A stretch of DNA of 64,000 bases from an uncultured Bacteroidales bacterium (lineage in GTDB: Bacteria > Bacteroidota > Bacteroidia > Bacteroidales > P3), in assembly GCA_900315935.1 (NCBI GenBank), contig ONBB01000002.1, positions 1 to 64,000 of the forward strand. The letters are read 5' to 3'. A model generated the notes under the pieces. That model was not told the origin of the DNA, did no database searches, and saw nothing but the letters and a program-made list of their open reading frames with translations. This document shows, piece by piece, positions 1 through 8,854 of the stretch. The stretch's first letter is position 1. Every line of letters begins with the position of its first letter. The position numbers and the translations under genes were made by a program.

Positions 1-57
1 GCGCGGAGCGCGGACGGAGGAGTGTGAATCGCAAGCCCTTAGGACACACGCCCCCGT

Positions 58-98
58 CGCCGCCTGCGGCGGCGCCACCCCCTCTAGCTTAGAGGGGG
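58..98. repeat. Two adjacent perfect inverted repeats
   Basis: Positions 58-64 (CGCCGCC) and 68-74 (GGCGGCG) form a 7-bp stem around TGC. Positions 78-86 (CCCCCTCTA) and 90-98 (TAGAGGGGG) form a 9-bp stem around GCT. They lie downstream of the minus-strand FISUMP gene. A third small hairpin (GCCCC/GGGGC around TTC) is at 137-149. Nothing in positions 1-197 reads as a convincing gene. The hairpins may stop transcription, but no T-tract follows. Confidence 0.6.
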
Positions 99-197
99 AA
101 TTGAGGATTGACTATCCCGGATTGTTGGCTCGTGCCGCCCCTTCGGGGCTGCCGTCCAATCGTATTTCGGTGCCCGTTGCGGGGAACGGAACAAGGG

Positions 198-908
198 TTA
201 GTTCTGACTGGCACACACAGCGCGCACGGAGAACCCATAAAGGCGGTCGTCGCGGTACACGCTCTGGTAGCTCAAATAGAAGGCGAAGCCCCACGCGTTG
301 TACGGGTAGTCCGCGTAGAGCGACGAGGACCAGTAGACGCCGAACCCACCCGCGTAGTGCAACCCGGAACCGTCGCTGGTGCCGGCGGCGGGGAAGAAGA
401 GACTCTTGCCGTTAGCGGCGGTGAGCTTGCGTCCGTAGACTCCGTTTTCGGTGGTCCACCTGGAGGAGGTGTTGGCGATGAGCTCACGCCAATCTGTTTC
501 GGTCGGCATGCGGGCGCCGTCGCCAAGCTTCTGCGTCGCCACGTCGTCGGAGGGCTGAAGGGTGGTCAGGTGGTCGGGGGTGCCGTAAACGCTGTCGGTG
601 TTGTATTTCGACAGCGTCTTAACCCAGCCTTCTTCATCCACTGCCGTGCAGTACATGTAGGTTTCCCATGTGTAGACCTCCTTGGTCGAGGTCTCGCCCC
701 AGGCGTAGTAGTCGCCGTACTCTTCGGGCTTGGTCGCCCCGAGGTTGCACTCGGCCCACAGCAGGCCGGAGGGAAGGCCCAGGTCCACCCACCCGGCGGT
801 CTCCGTGCCGCCGCCAACAAGGTTGTCTTTGTTGTCGTTCTTGCAGGCGGCGAAGGCCAGCCCTGCCGCCATGGCCACCAGGGCCATCAGCATGAAGGTC
901 TTCTTCAT
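198..908 (-). CDS. FISUMP-domain lipoprotein
   Basis: Predicted surface or periplasmic lipoprotein of 236 residues; function unknown. Start chosen at the ATG at 908 because it begins MKKTFMLMALVAMAAG, a signal peptide ending in a lipobox with Cys22 (FAAC). An ATG 24 codons upstream (980) is open but only adds a non-signal extension. The mature part matches the Fibrobacter succinogenes major paralogous (FISUMP) domain: early GWVDLGLPSGLLWAECNLGA, then DYYAWGET, then GARMPTETDWREL, and a C-terminal YWSSS...FSVRAVC. FISUMP proteins are common surface lipoproteins in Bacteroidales with undefined ligands. It appears monocistronic, with its own -7 box at 1004-1011. Family assignment is firm; the role is not inferable. 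Confidence 0.85.
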   Translation of the reverse strand: MKKTFMLMALVAMAAGLAFAACKNDNKDNLVGGGTETAGWVDLGLPSGLLWAECNLGATKPEEYGDYYAWGETSTKEVYTWETYMYCTAVDEEGWVKTLSKYNTDSVYGTPDHLTTLQPSDDVATQKLGDGARMPTETDWRELIANTSSRWTTENGVYGRKLTAANGKSLFFPAAGTSDGSGLHYAGGFGVYWSSSLYADYPYNAWGFAFYLSYQSVYRDDRLYGFSVRAVCASQN

Positions 909-1003
909 GATTGTGTTGTTTTTGGTTAATATGAGACAGGGGTGGGTAGAAATCAATGAGTTACGATTATATCTCGTCATTCTGTCGGTCTATTTTGCAA
1001 CTG

Positions 1004-1011
1004 CAAAGATA
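1004..1011 (-). promoter_or_regulatory. -7 promoter box of the FISUMP gene
   Basis: CAAAGATA on the plus strand reads TATCTTTG on the minus strand, a full match to the Bacteroidota -7 consensus TAnnTTTG. It lies about 95 nt before the lipoprotein start. No clear -33 TTTG is seen at the usual spacing. Confidence 0.7.
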
Positions 1012-1130
1012 CAAAAATTTCACAAATCAGGCACCGCCTCGGGAAAAAACTTTTTAAAAACACGAAATACCACGAATTTACCATTAATTGATTTACGGGT
1101 AATTCATGGACATTTGTGTTTTTGATACAA

Positions 1131-1170
1131 AAAACCTACTGTGGGGTGCATCCCTGGATGCATCCCACAG
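1131..1170 (-). terminator. Rho-independent terminator of the ftcD operon
   Basis: Inverted repeat 1139-1153 / 1156-1170: a 15-bp stem with one G-T mismatch and a 2-nt loop. On the minus strand it is followed by TAGGTTTTTT, a good T-tract. It follows the 43-residue lipoprotein gene and would end the ftcD transcript. Confidence 0.8.
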
Positions 1171-1195
1171 CAGGCAATGGGTGTCTGCAAATCGC

Positions 1196-1327
1196 TTATT
1201 CAGCGAGCGTTACCTCGTCGGCCATCACCACCGAGCCACGGTAGGCGGGGCAGGTGTGGTGGGTGCAGCTGGCAGCTACCAGCGTCAGCACCACGACGGC
1301 GAGGAGTGCAAGTGCTTTCTTCTTCAT
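1196..1327 (-). CDS. Tiny lipoprotein (43 aa) abutting ftcD
   Basis: A 43-codon gene. Its ATG (1327-1325) directly follows the ftcD stop codon (1330-1328) with no spacer, and it ends with TAA at 1196. The product starts MKKKALALLAVVVLTLVAAS and continues into Cys21, a classical lysine-rich signal peptide with lipobox AASC. The mature peptide is only 23 residues, starting CTHHTCPAY. Very small lipoproteins with a short Cys/Tyr motif after the lipobox occur in Bacteroidota, and this fits that pattern from memory; no function is known to me. It shares promoter and terminator with ftcD, so translation coupling is likely. Confidence 0.72.
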   Translation of the reverse strand: MKKKALALLAVVVLTLVAASCTHHTCPAYRGSVVMADEVTLAE

Positions 1328-3025
1328 TTAGAGTCCAATCTTTTCGTTGACGGTTTTCAGTATCTCGGCTTCCTGCTTGAGGGCCTCGGCCTCGATGGCG
1401 GCGGCGCGCTGCAGGATGTCGGCCTTGAAAGCTTCGTCGGTGAGCGACGAGGCGTTGATTTTCACATTGAGGTGGGCACCCATGACGGCCGAGCGGGCGG
1501 CCAGTGCGCCCACGCCGCCGTCGGTGACGGAGTTGGGGTTGCCCCACTCGACCATGGCGCGGCAGACCTCGAAAGCTTCGAGCGAACGCTGCATGGTGCG
1601 GAAGGGCACCTCGGTGGCGTAGCGGGTGGCATCCTGGATGGCAGCGGTGCGGGCGGCCTTCTCGTCGTCGGTCTTTTTCGGGAGGCCGAAAGCGTTCATG
1701 ATGCGGTTGAAAGCCTCGGTGTCTTCATCCACCAGGTGGAGCAGTTCCTCTTTGAGCTGCTGACCCTTGACGGCCACGTCGGAGAATTTTTCCCACTCGT
1801 CGTCGTAGGCGGCCTTGCCGCCGGTGAGGTTGGCCACCATGGTGCCGAGCGAGGCGGCCAGGGCGCCCATGTAGGCGCTGACGGAGCCGCCGCCGGGGGC
1901 GGGGCTTTCGCTGGCGGTCTCGTCGCAGAAGCCGCGGCAGGTGAGGTCGACCAGCTTCTTTTTGCTGTGGTCCTCGATGAGGTATTCGATGACCTTCTCC
2001 TTGGGGTCGAAGGGCTTGAGGTCGTCGAGGCCCATGCTCTTGACGGCCACCTTCATGATTTCGTCCTCGCTCACGCCGAGGCTGCGCTGCTGCTTGGCCA
2101 AGTAGTACTTGCCGGCGTCGATGAGGACGCTCTTCGGGATGAGGCCGACGATTTCGCAGCCGGTAACGCGGAGGCCGCGGTTCTGGGCGCAGCGGCACAC
2201 CTCGTCGAAGCAGAGGTGCACCGGGGCGACCTTGATGGAGGTGATGTTCATCGAGACCTGTGCGATACCGTAGTCCTCGATGTACCAGCCGATGGCCTTG
2301 GTGCCCTTCAGGGTGCCGGGAATCATGACGGGCTTGCCGTTCTCGTCCTTGAGGGGCTTGCCGCTGGGCTTGCCACCCTCGCGGGCGGGACGGCCCTTCT
2401 CACGCACGTCGAATGCGATGGCGTTGGCGCGGCGGGTGGAGGTGGTGTTGAGGTTGTAGTTGATGGCCACGAGGAAGTCGCGGGCGCCGACCTGGGTGGC
2501 GCCGGTGCGGGCGGTGTGGTCGTTCCAAGCGTTGGGGCCGAAGTCGGGCTTCCACTGCTCGGTGCCGAGGCGGGAGGAGAGGCTCTCGTACTCGCCGGTG
2601 CGGCAGTAGGCCAGGTTGCGGCGCTCGGGGATGAAGGCGGCGTTCTCGTAGCAGTAGATGGGGATGTCGAGCTCCTCGCCGAGGCGCTTGCCCAGCTTGT
2701 GGGCGTACTTCACCACCTCGTCCATGGTGATGTTGGCCACGGGGATGAGGGGGCACACGTCGGTGGCGCCCTGGCGCGGGTGGGCGCCGTGGTGCTGGGT
2801 CATGTCGATGAGCTCGGAGGCTTTCTTGACCACCTGGTAGGCGGCCTCGAGCACCGGCTCGGGTTCGCCCACGAAGGTGATGACGGTGCGGTTGGTGGTC
2901 TGGCCGGGGTCGACGTCAAGGAGCTTCACACCCTCGACCTTCTCAATCTCGGCAGTTACCTGATTAATGATATCCATGTTGCGGCCTTCACTTATATTAG
3001 GCACGCATTCAATAAGTTGCTTCAT
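1328..3025 (-). CDS. ftcD: Bifunctional glutamate formimidoyltransferase / formimido-THF cyclodeaminase
   Basis: Transfers the formimino group from N-formimino-L-glutamate (a histidine breakdown product) to tetrahydrofolate, then cyclises and deaminates it to methenyl-THF. At 565 residues it has the length of the fused two-domain enzyme. Residues 1 to about 330 are the formiminotransferase part, with VPNISEGRN at the start and QHHGAHPRQGATDVCPL at 77-93. Residues from about 355 are the cyclodeaminase, with the family motif SPAPGGGSVSAY at 374-385. Start set at 3025 (MKQLIECVPNISEG); the open frame runs 19 codons further upstream, but that extension crosses the -7 box. Transcribed with the 43-aa lipoprotein downstream. 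No other hut gene is visible here. Confidence 0.95.
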   Translation of the reverse strand: MKQLIECVPNISEGRNMDIINQVTAEIEKVEGVKLLDVDPGQTTNRTVITFVGEPEPVLEAAYQVVKKASELIDMTQHHGAHPRQGATDVCPLIPVANITMDEVVKYAHKLGKRLGEELDIPIYCYENAAFIPERRNLAYCRTGEYESLSSRLGTEQWKPDFGPNAWNDHTARTGATQVGARDFLVAINYNLNTTSTRRANAIAFDVREKGRPAREGGKPSGKPLKDENGKPVMIPGTLKGTKAIGWYIEDYGIAQVSMNITSIKVAPVHLCFDEVCRCAQNRGLRVTGCEIVGLIPKSVLIDAGKYYLAKQQRSLGVSEDEIMKVAVKSMGLDDLKPFDPKEKVIEYLIEDHSKKKLVDLTCRGFCDETASESPAPGGGSVSAYMGALAASLGTMVANLTGGKAAYDDEWEKFSDVAVKGQQLKEELLHLVDEDTEAFNRIMNAFGLPKKTDDEKAARTAAIQDATRYATEVPFRTMQRSLEAFEVCRAMVEWGNPNSVTDGGVGALAARSAVMGAHLNVKINASSLTDEAFKADILQRAAAIEAEALKQEAEILKTVNEKIGL

Positions 3026-3049
3026 GTTTGTGGTTATTAAATGATGCTG

Positions 3050-3057
3050 CAAAGATA
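3050..3057 (-). promoter_or_regulatory. -7 promoter box of ftcD
   Basis: TATCTTTG on the minus strand, 25 nt before the ftcD start. It also rules out the longer open frame beginning at 3082 as the translation start. Confidence 0.75.
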
Positions 3058-3343
3058 CGAAAAAAAATACATTCCAAGGCACGATGCGAAAAAAAGTATC
3101 AAAAAAGCACGTATCCTATTGATATACAGCACAATGGAACCACCTTGCAAGGGGTACCGAAAAGGAGATACACAACAGACTGATAACCAGCGAACTATAC
3201 CGCTCCCCTTTTTCTCCTCTTCTTACCCTCTTCTTACTCTCTTGGGGAGCGGGGTGGAAGGGGGGCGGAAATGGATGGGTGGCTGCAGGTGAAAAAAAAA
3301 TGTAATTTTTATAAATTTGCGCAACCAATATTAAAAAAAAGTG

Positions 3344-3351
3344 TATTTTTG
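3344..3351 (+). promoter_or_regulatory. -7 promoter box of the T9SS-cargo/dapD operon
   Basis: TATTTTTG fits TAnnTTTG. A second possible box, TAAATTTG, lies at 3312-3319. Both precede the 3461 start by more than 100 nt, implying a leader RNA of about 100 nt. Confidence 0.55.
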
Positions 3352-3460
3352 CTGGTGTTTAAGTAGGAGGATTCCCTGCCGGGAAAACGATACAACAATT
3401 TGGCATACAATAACATAACACACAAACCGACCGGCACGCCACCTGCGAAGAACTGACCTA

Positions 3461-5707
3461 ATGAGCCCGAAAGAAGTGAAAAAACGCCATATACTGACCC
3501 CGCTCCTCACCGCCCTGCTCCTGCTGGCGGGCGGCACTGTTGCGCAAGCACAAGCCGACCCCAGCCTGCTGTTTTCCAAAATCTCAATTGACACTGTCAA
3601 ATGCATAGGCGACAGCACGGTGGTCCGCGTGGGCCATTCGGAGGCGAGCGACGTGGTAGTCGCCGACTACCGCGCCACGCTCTCCTCTCCCGGACGTGTG
3701 TTCCTGCCTGACGGCGTGCCGTGCGACGGCCGCTGTACCTACCGCTCGCCGGTTACGTTCAACAATTTCATGAACGGCCAGACGGTGAGTTCGGTGGAGG
3801 AAATCGTGTATGTGCGCCTCAACATAGAGCACAGCTACATCGGCGACCTCTACATCGGCATCACCTGTCCCAACGGGCAGCACGCCACACTGATGCGGTT
3901 CAACGGATGGAACAGCCCCTGTACCGACACCATCCCGACGTCAGCACACGACTGGATTGGCGGGAGCAACGTGCCCGGCACCACCAACTTCGGCATCCCC
4001 AACTCCAGCGGCGCCTACGGGGACTGGAAGTGCGACAGCACCCATGCCGACAACGCCCCCGGCACGGGATGGAACTACTGCTGGAGCAACAGCACCACCC
4101 AAGGCGTCGGCTACGCCCCCGGCGACGGCATCATCTACCGCAGCGACAACAGCAACAATCCATACAGCGCCATCGACTCGAGCCACGTGGCCGCCAAGAC
4201 CCAATTCTACCACCCCGACCAGAATTTCGGCTCGCTCATTGGCTGCCCGCTGAACGGCGAATGGGCCATCGAGGTAATCGACGGCTACAGCGGCGACAAC
4301 GGGTATATCTTCGACTGGGAACTCTCGCTCGACGCCTCCATCCAGACCGGCAACATCATCATCACCGGCTCCAATGTGCTGGGCGACAGCGTGCGACGCG
4401 TGGACGACTCGACCTATGTGCTGCGCGCCCCGGCCGGACAAACCACCGACACCACGGTGCCCTACACCATCCAGCTGCTGGACAGCACGGGCGTGGTGGC
4501 CGACACGGTGGTCAGCATCCACTATGTGGGAGCCATCCACGACTCCATCATCCGGGAGGCCTGCCACGGCGACACCCTATGGGTAGGCACCGAACCATTC
4601 ACCGAGACCACCCACCGTTTCGACACCGTCATCACCCCGCAGGGTTGCACGGAAATTACCGAAATACGATTCACGTTCCACCCCACCTACCTCATCTACG
4701 ACACGGCGCGCTTCTGCCCGCGGGAGGCGCTGGTGTGGAACGGCAACGAATACAGCGCCACGGGCAACTATTCCTACTTCGACCACACGAAACAGGGCTG
4801 CGACAGCACGACGCACCTGACGCTCGTGCTGCTCGACAGCGGGTTCCGTGCCGCGATAGAAATCAGCCTCGACGACGAGCGCTGGAGCGGCGACACGATG
4901 CTGGCCGGCTGCCGCCCCCTCCGCCTGCTGCTGCGCGACATGTCGCCGCTGGGCAGCAGCCGCACCTGGTACCTGGGCGACGGGCATACACTGACCGACT
5001 CGAGCGCCACCCACACCTACGACAGCGCCGGCGTGTACGACCTGATGCTGGCCGCCGTCAGCCAGCAGGGCTGCCGCGACACGGCGTGGATGAAAGAGGC
5101 GGTATGGGTGTACGACAAGCCTACGGCCGCCTTCTCGTGGAATCCCGAGCCCCCAGTCATGTCGCACCCCACGGCCGAGATGCTCAACCACAGTACGCCC
5201 AGCGACCGCTACCTATGGCTTTTCAGTCGCTCCGACGGCGCGGGAGTGGACAGCGTCTGGGCATTCGAGACGGCGTACACCTGGGGCTACGGCACCGAGA
5301 TTGTCTTCGGGGAGTATGGCATAACGCTTGTCGCCTCGCTGCTGCACATCACCCCCTACGGCGACAGCCTCTACTGCCCCGACAGCATCACACACGACAT
5401 CACCATCGTCAACGACTGGCTTCAGTTCCCCAACCTGGTAACCCCTGACGGCGACGGCACGAACGACACCTGGCGCGTGGTCAACCTGCTGGAGTGCGGC
5501 ATGTACCCGATGAACGAGCTGTGGGTGTACGACCACTGGGGCGCGCTGGTCTACCATGTGCGCGACATACGGCGCGAGGAGGACTTCTGGGACCCCGAGG
5601 CCACACGCTGCCCCGACGGCACCTACTACTTCCGCTTCACGGCCAAGAGCCCCTTCGGCATCGTGCGGCGCAACGGATCCATCGAAGTGATGCGGAAGCG
5701 GGATTAA
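3461..5707 (+). CDS. Secreted P-domain-like protein with T9SS type B sorting domain
   Basis: 748 residues, predicted to be exported and anchored or released at the cell surface. An N-terminal signal peptide (hydrophobic 11-30) precedes a domain at about 71-292 resembling the proprotein-convertase P domain (LNIEHSYIGDLYIGITCP; GCPLNGEWAIEVIDGYSGDNG). Then come Cys-containing beta modules, a PKD-like segment at about 460-560 (WYLGDGHTLTDSSATHTY), and a C-terminal CHU_C domain at 656-748 (FPNLVTPDGDGTND ... GTYYFRF), the type B signal of the type IX secretion system. No protease domain is present, so the P-like domain is not guarding a subtilisin. The next gene is a paralogue 18 bp away, suggesting a common operon. 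Ligand or partner unknown. Confidence 0.85.
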   Translation: MSPKEVKKRHILTPLLTALLLLAGGTVAQAQADPSLLFSKISIDTVKCIGDSTVVRVGHSEASDVVVADYRATLSSPGRVFLPDGVPCDGRCTYRSPVTFNNFMNGQTVSSVEEIVYVRLNIEHSYIGDLYIGITCPNGQHATLMRFNGWNSPCTDTIPTSAHDWIGGSNVPGTTNFGIPNSSGAYGDWKCDSTHADNAPGTGWNYCWSNSTTQGVGYAPGDGIIYRSDNSNNPYSAIDSSHVAAKTQFYHPDQNFGSLIGCPLNGEWAIEVIDGYSGDNGYIFDWELSLDASIQTGNIIITGSNVLGDSVRRVDDSTYVLRAPAGQTTDTTVPYTIQLLDSTGVVADTVVSIHYVGAIHDSIIREACHGDTLWVGTEPFTETTHRFDTVITPQGCTEITEIRFTFHPTYLIYDTARFCPREALVWNGNEYSATGNYSYFDHTKQGCDSTTHLTLVLLDSGFRAAIEISLDDERWSGDTMLAGCRPLRLLLRDMSPLGSSRTWYLGDGHTLTDSSATHTYDSAGVYDLMLAAVSQQGCRDTAWMKEAVWVYDKPTAAFSWNPEPPVMSHPTAEMLNHSTPSDRYLWLFSRSDGAGVDSVWAFETAYTWGYGTEIVFGEYGITLVASLLHITPYGDSLYCPDSITHDITIVNDWLQFPNLVTPDGDGTNDTWRVVNLLECGMYPMNELWVYDHWGALVYHVRDIRREEDFWDPEATRCPDGTYYFRFTAKSPFGIVRRNGSIEVMRKRD

Positions 5708-5725
5708 CCATTAGCAAAAAAGACT

Positions 5726-8700
5726 ATGAAACTGCGATTACTCATCCTCATGCTGCTGACCACCCTTACCGGGGCGGCACAACAGATTGTGGACCTCAAC
5801 CTGCCGACCGATGTATGCGCCGGCACGGATTTGACGGCCAGCATCAACGTCAGTTTCGGCCTGCACGACACCCACTCGGTGGTTATCCAGTCGCAGGAGA
5901 CCACCCTGGGACACAGCGAGCGCATCTTCCTGCCCGACGGGCTAGCCTGCGGCGGCCGCTGCACCTACCGTTCGCCTGTTACCTTCACTTCATTCACACC
6001 CGGAGCCACGGTAACCTCGGTCAACGACATCAAATACGTGCGCCTCAATATCGAGCACTCCTATATCGGCGACGTCTACATCGGCATCCGCTGCCCCAGT
6101 GGCCAGCGCGCCTCGCTGATGAAAAAATACGGCACCGGCAGCACTGCCTACTGTTCCGACAGCATCCCAAACAACCACTGGGGTTGGAATCCGGGAAACA
6201 ACACCGATGGCGGCACCCATTTTGGCATAGCCTTCGACGAAGAAGACCATTTCGACAAATGCGACTCGACCCGACCCGCCAACGCCCCTGGCATAGGCTG
6301 GAACTACTGCTGGAGCAACAACAACACCTACTCCTACGCTCCAGGCGAAGCACTCATCTACCGCAGCGCCAGCACACACTATCGCAACACCGGAACCTAT
6401 GGCTGGACCGACATCGTCGACTCCAGCAACGTGGCAGCGGGCACCAACTTCTACCACCCCGACCAAAACTTCTCCACCCTCATCGGCTGCCCCCTGAACG
6501 GCACCTGGGCCATCGAAGTCATCGACGGTTACAGCGTTGACAACGGATATATATTCGAATGGGAACTCTCGCTCGATGCCAGCCTGCTGCCTCCGATGGA
6601 ATGCGTGCCAACGGAGTACATCGTGGAGGGCTCGGGCATCACACAGCTGAACGACTCGCTGTTCCACCTACAGGTGCCGGGCAGCGTCAGCGGCGACACC
6701 AGCGTGGCCTACACCCTCCGTGTGGTCAGCTCGTGCGGCGACACCATCGACACCGTGGCCCACATCACCGTCCACCCCTCGCCCACCGTCTCCGACGAGG
6801 CGGATAGCTGCGGGAGCTACACCTTCCTAAACCACACCTACACCCACGACACCACCGTGGTGCGCACCATCGCCACCTCGGCCGGATGCGACAGCCTGCA
6901 CGAGATGCGCATCACGGTGCACCCGGTATACAATAACACACTCACCGACACCATCAGCGAGAACCAATTGCCCTACACCTTCGCCGGGCACACCTTCACA
7001 AGGGCAGTCGACGACACCCTCATCGCCGACACCACCCTCCACGGATGCGACAGCACTACGAGCATCACTCTCGTTGTGTACCCTAACGTGGAGACGCTGC
7101 TCGACACCACCCTATGCCTGAACCAGACACCCTTCCTGTGGAACAACCGCAGCTACACGGCTTCCACCGTCGACAGCATCACCTTCGCCTCCCACACCGG
7201 CACCGACAGCACAGCCATACTCCACCTCACCGTCAACCCCATCCACAACACCATTCTCACCGACACCGTCCTTGAGAACAACCTCCCCTACTCCTTCTGT
7301 GGCATGAGCCTCACCGAGAGCACCGACACCAGCATTACACTCACCAACCGCTACGATTGCGACAGCATCGTAACCCTCCACCTCACCGTACACCACAACC
7401 ACAGCTACACCTACAGCCAGAGCATCTGCGACGACCAGCTGCCCTACACCTTCGCCGGCCACACCTTCCATGCCGCCACCGACACCACCTTCACCCTACC
7501 CGACCGCCACGGAGCCGACAGCACGGTAACCATCCAACTCAACGTGAACCCCACCTACCACGCCACCATTACCGACACCCTCTGCGACAACCAATTGCCC
7601 TACCTTCTCGCAGGCCATGCCATCGATACCGCCGGCACCACCCTCATCCACCCCACCACCGTTGCAGGCTGCGACAGCACCCTAGAACTCCACCTCACCA
7701 TCCTCCCCACCCACCATACCGCCATCACCGACACCACACTGGAGAACTACCTCCCCTACCGCTTCTGCGGCATCCTCTTCTCCGAAAGCACTGACACCAG
7801 CATCATTCTCACCAACCGCCACGGCTGCGACAGCACCGTAACCCTCCACCTCACCGTGCACCACAACCACAGCTACACCTACACCCAGAACATCTGCGAC
7901 AACCAACTGCCCTACACCTTCGCCGGCCACACCTTCAAGGCCACCATCGACACCACCTTCACCCTACCCGACCGCTACGGAGCCGACAGCACGGTAACCA
8001 TCCGCCTGACCGTTCACCCCACTTATGACACCTCCGTGTCGGACACCACCTGCGACAACCTGCTGCCCTACCTTATTGCCGACTACGCCCTCGACACCGC
8101 CGGTTTCTACACCCTGCCGCTGCTGTCGGTACATGGATGCGACAGCATCGTCAACCTGCAGCTCACCATCCATCCCCACCACCAAATCGACATCTACGAC
8201 ACCATCTGCATCAACACCACCTACACCTTCGGCGACGACACCTATAGCCATACGGGCGACTACAGCTACCACGCCCTCAACCAATACCGGTGCGACTCCA
8301 CCACTACGCTGCACCTCAACATCCTGGCCGGCAGCCTCAAGGCACGCATCCACGCCATACCTGAAATGCCCACCACCGACAGCCCCTACATCGACTTCTA
8401 CGACCAGAGCACCTACTGCCACCACCGCCTGTGGAGCATCGACGGAGCGCAGCGCACAGAACGCCAGTTCCAGTACGAGTTTCCCCTTGACACCGACTCC
8501 ATATATGTAACCCTCATAGCCTACAGCATCGAGGGCTGTGCAGACACCACCACCGACTCCTTCACCATCGACCGCGCCACCATCTACATCCCCAACGTCT
8601 TCACCCCCACGCAAAGCACCAACACCACATGGCAACCCGTTGGGCTGCAAATCACAGAATTGGAAATATACATCTACAACCGCCACGGCCTGCTTGTGCG

Positions 8701-8854
8701 CCACCTCGAGGGTGTGGACACCCCGTGGGACGGCACCGATGAGAACGGCACCGACATGCCGCAGGGCACCTACGTGTACAACCTCACCTACCGCACCCTC
8801 CACGCCCCGAACCGCCTGCAACGCCGCACCGGCACAATATTACTCCTACGATGA
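5726..8854 (+). CDS. Secreted repeat protein with P-like domain and T9SS type B sorting domain
   Basis: 1042 residues, paralogous to the upstream gene across the N-terminal third (GRCTYRSPVTF, LNIEHSYIGDVYIGI, FYHPDQNF, GCPLNGTWAIEVIDGYS). After a signal peptide and the P-like domain (to about residue 285) it has a long arm of Cys-containing modules of about 65-80 residues, recurring as CDxQLPYTFAGHTF and GCDST(V/I)TLHLTV. It ends with a CHU_C sorting domain from about residue 952 (IYIPNVFTPTQSTN ... GTYVYNLTY). Two of the modules are nearly identical at DNA level, 468 bp apart. Threonine and aspartate are very frequent. The stop codon overlaps the dapD start (ATGA). Likely an elongated surface or adhesin-like protein; binding target unknown. 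Confidence 0.85.
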   Translation: MKLRLLILMLLTTLTGAAQQIVDLNLPTDVCAGTDLTASINVSFGLHDTHSVVIQSQETTLGHSERIFLPDGLACGGRCTYRSPVTFTSFTPGATVTSVNDIKYVRLNIEHSYIGDVYIGIRCPSGQRASLMKKYGTGSTAYCSDSIPNNHWGWNPGNNTDGGTHFGIAFDEEDHFDKCDSTRPANAPGIGWNYCWSNNNTYSYAPGEALIYRSASTHYRNTGTYGWTDIVDSSNVAAGTNFYHPDQNFSTLIGCPLNGTWAIEVIDGYSVDNGYIFEWELSLDASLLPPMECVPTEYIVEGSGITQLNDSLFHLQVPGSVSGDTSVAYTLRVVSSCGDTIDTVAHITVHPSPTVSDEADSCGSYTFLNHTYTHDTTVVRTIATSAGCDSLHEMRITVHPVYNNTLTDTISENQLPYTFAGHTFTRAVDDTLIADTTLHGCDSTTSITLVVYPNVETLLDTTLCLNQTPFLWNNRSYTASTVDSITFASHTGTDSTAILHLTVNPIHNTILTDTVLENNLPYSFCGMSLTESTDTSITLTNRYDCDSIVTLHLTVHHNHSYTYSQSICDDQLPYTFAGHTFHAATDTTFTLPDRHGADSTVTIQLNVNPTYHATITDTLCDNQLPYLLAGHAIDTAGTTLIHPTTVAGCDSTLELHLTILPTHHTAITDTTLENYLPYRFCGILFSESTDTSIILTNRHGCDSTVTLHLTVHHNHSYTYTQNICDNQLPYTFAGHTFKATIDTTFTLPDRYGADSTVTIRLTVHPTYDTSVSDTTCDNLLPYLIADYALDTAGFYTLPLLSVHGCDSIVNLQLTIHPHHQIDIYDTICINTTYTFGDDTYSHTGDYSYHALNQYRCDSTTTLHLNILAGSLKARIHAIPEMPTTDSPYIDFYDQSTYCHHRLWSIDGAQRTERQFQYEFPLDTDSIYVTLIAYSIEGCADTTTDSFTIDRATIYIPNVFTPTQSTNTTWQPVGLQITELEIYIYNRHGLLVRHLEGVDTPWDGTDENGTDMPQGTYVYNLTYRTLHAPNRLQRRTGTILLLR
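7321..7950 (+). repeat. 468-bp intragenic tandem duplication
   Basis: The segment around 7321-7480 recurs around 7789-7948 at an offset of exactly 468 bp (156 codons), shown by CCACAACCACAGCTACACCT at 7393 and 7861. The unit spans about two protein modules. This indicates recent in-frame expansion of the surface protein's arm. Confidence 0.8.

Larger units (their letters stand above)
3026..3460. other. Divergent intergenic region with a duplicated repeat
   Basis: This 435-bp AT-rich gap holds the ftcD promoter and the promoter of the secreted-protein operon. Between them, 3166-3275 is related to 42849-42957: both contain AGATACACAACAGA (3166-3179 and 42849-42862) and an identical 23-bp pyrimidine-rich stretch (3204-3226 and 42898-42920), followed by G-rich sequence (3244-3266). 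No gene is credible here. Confidence 0.7.
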
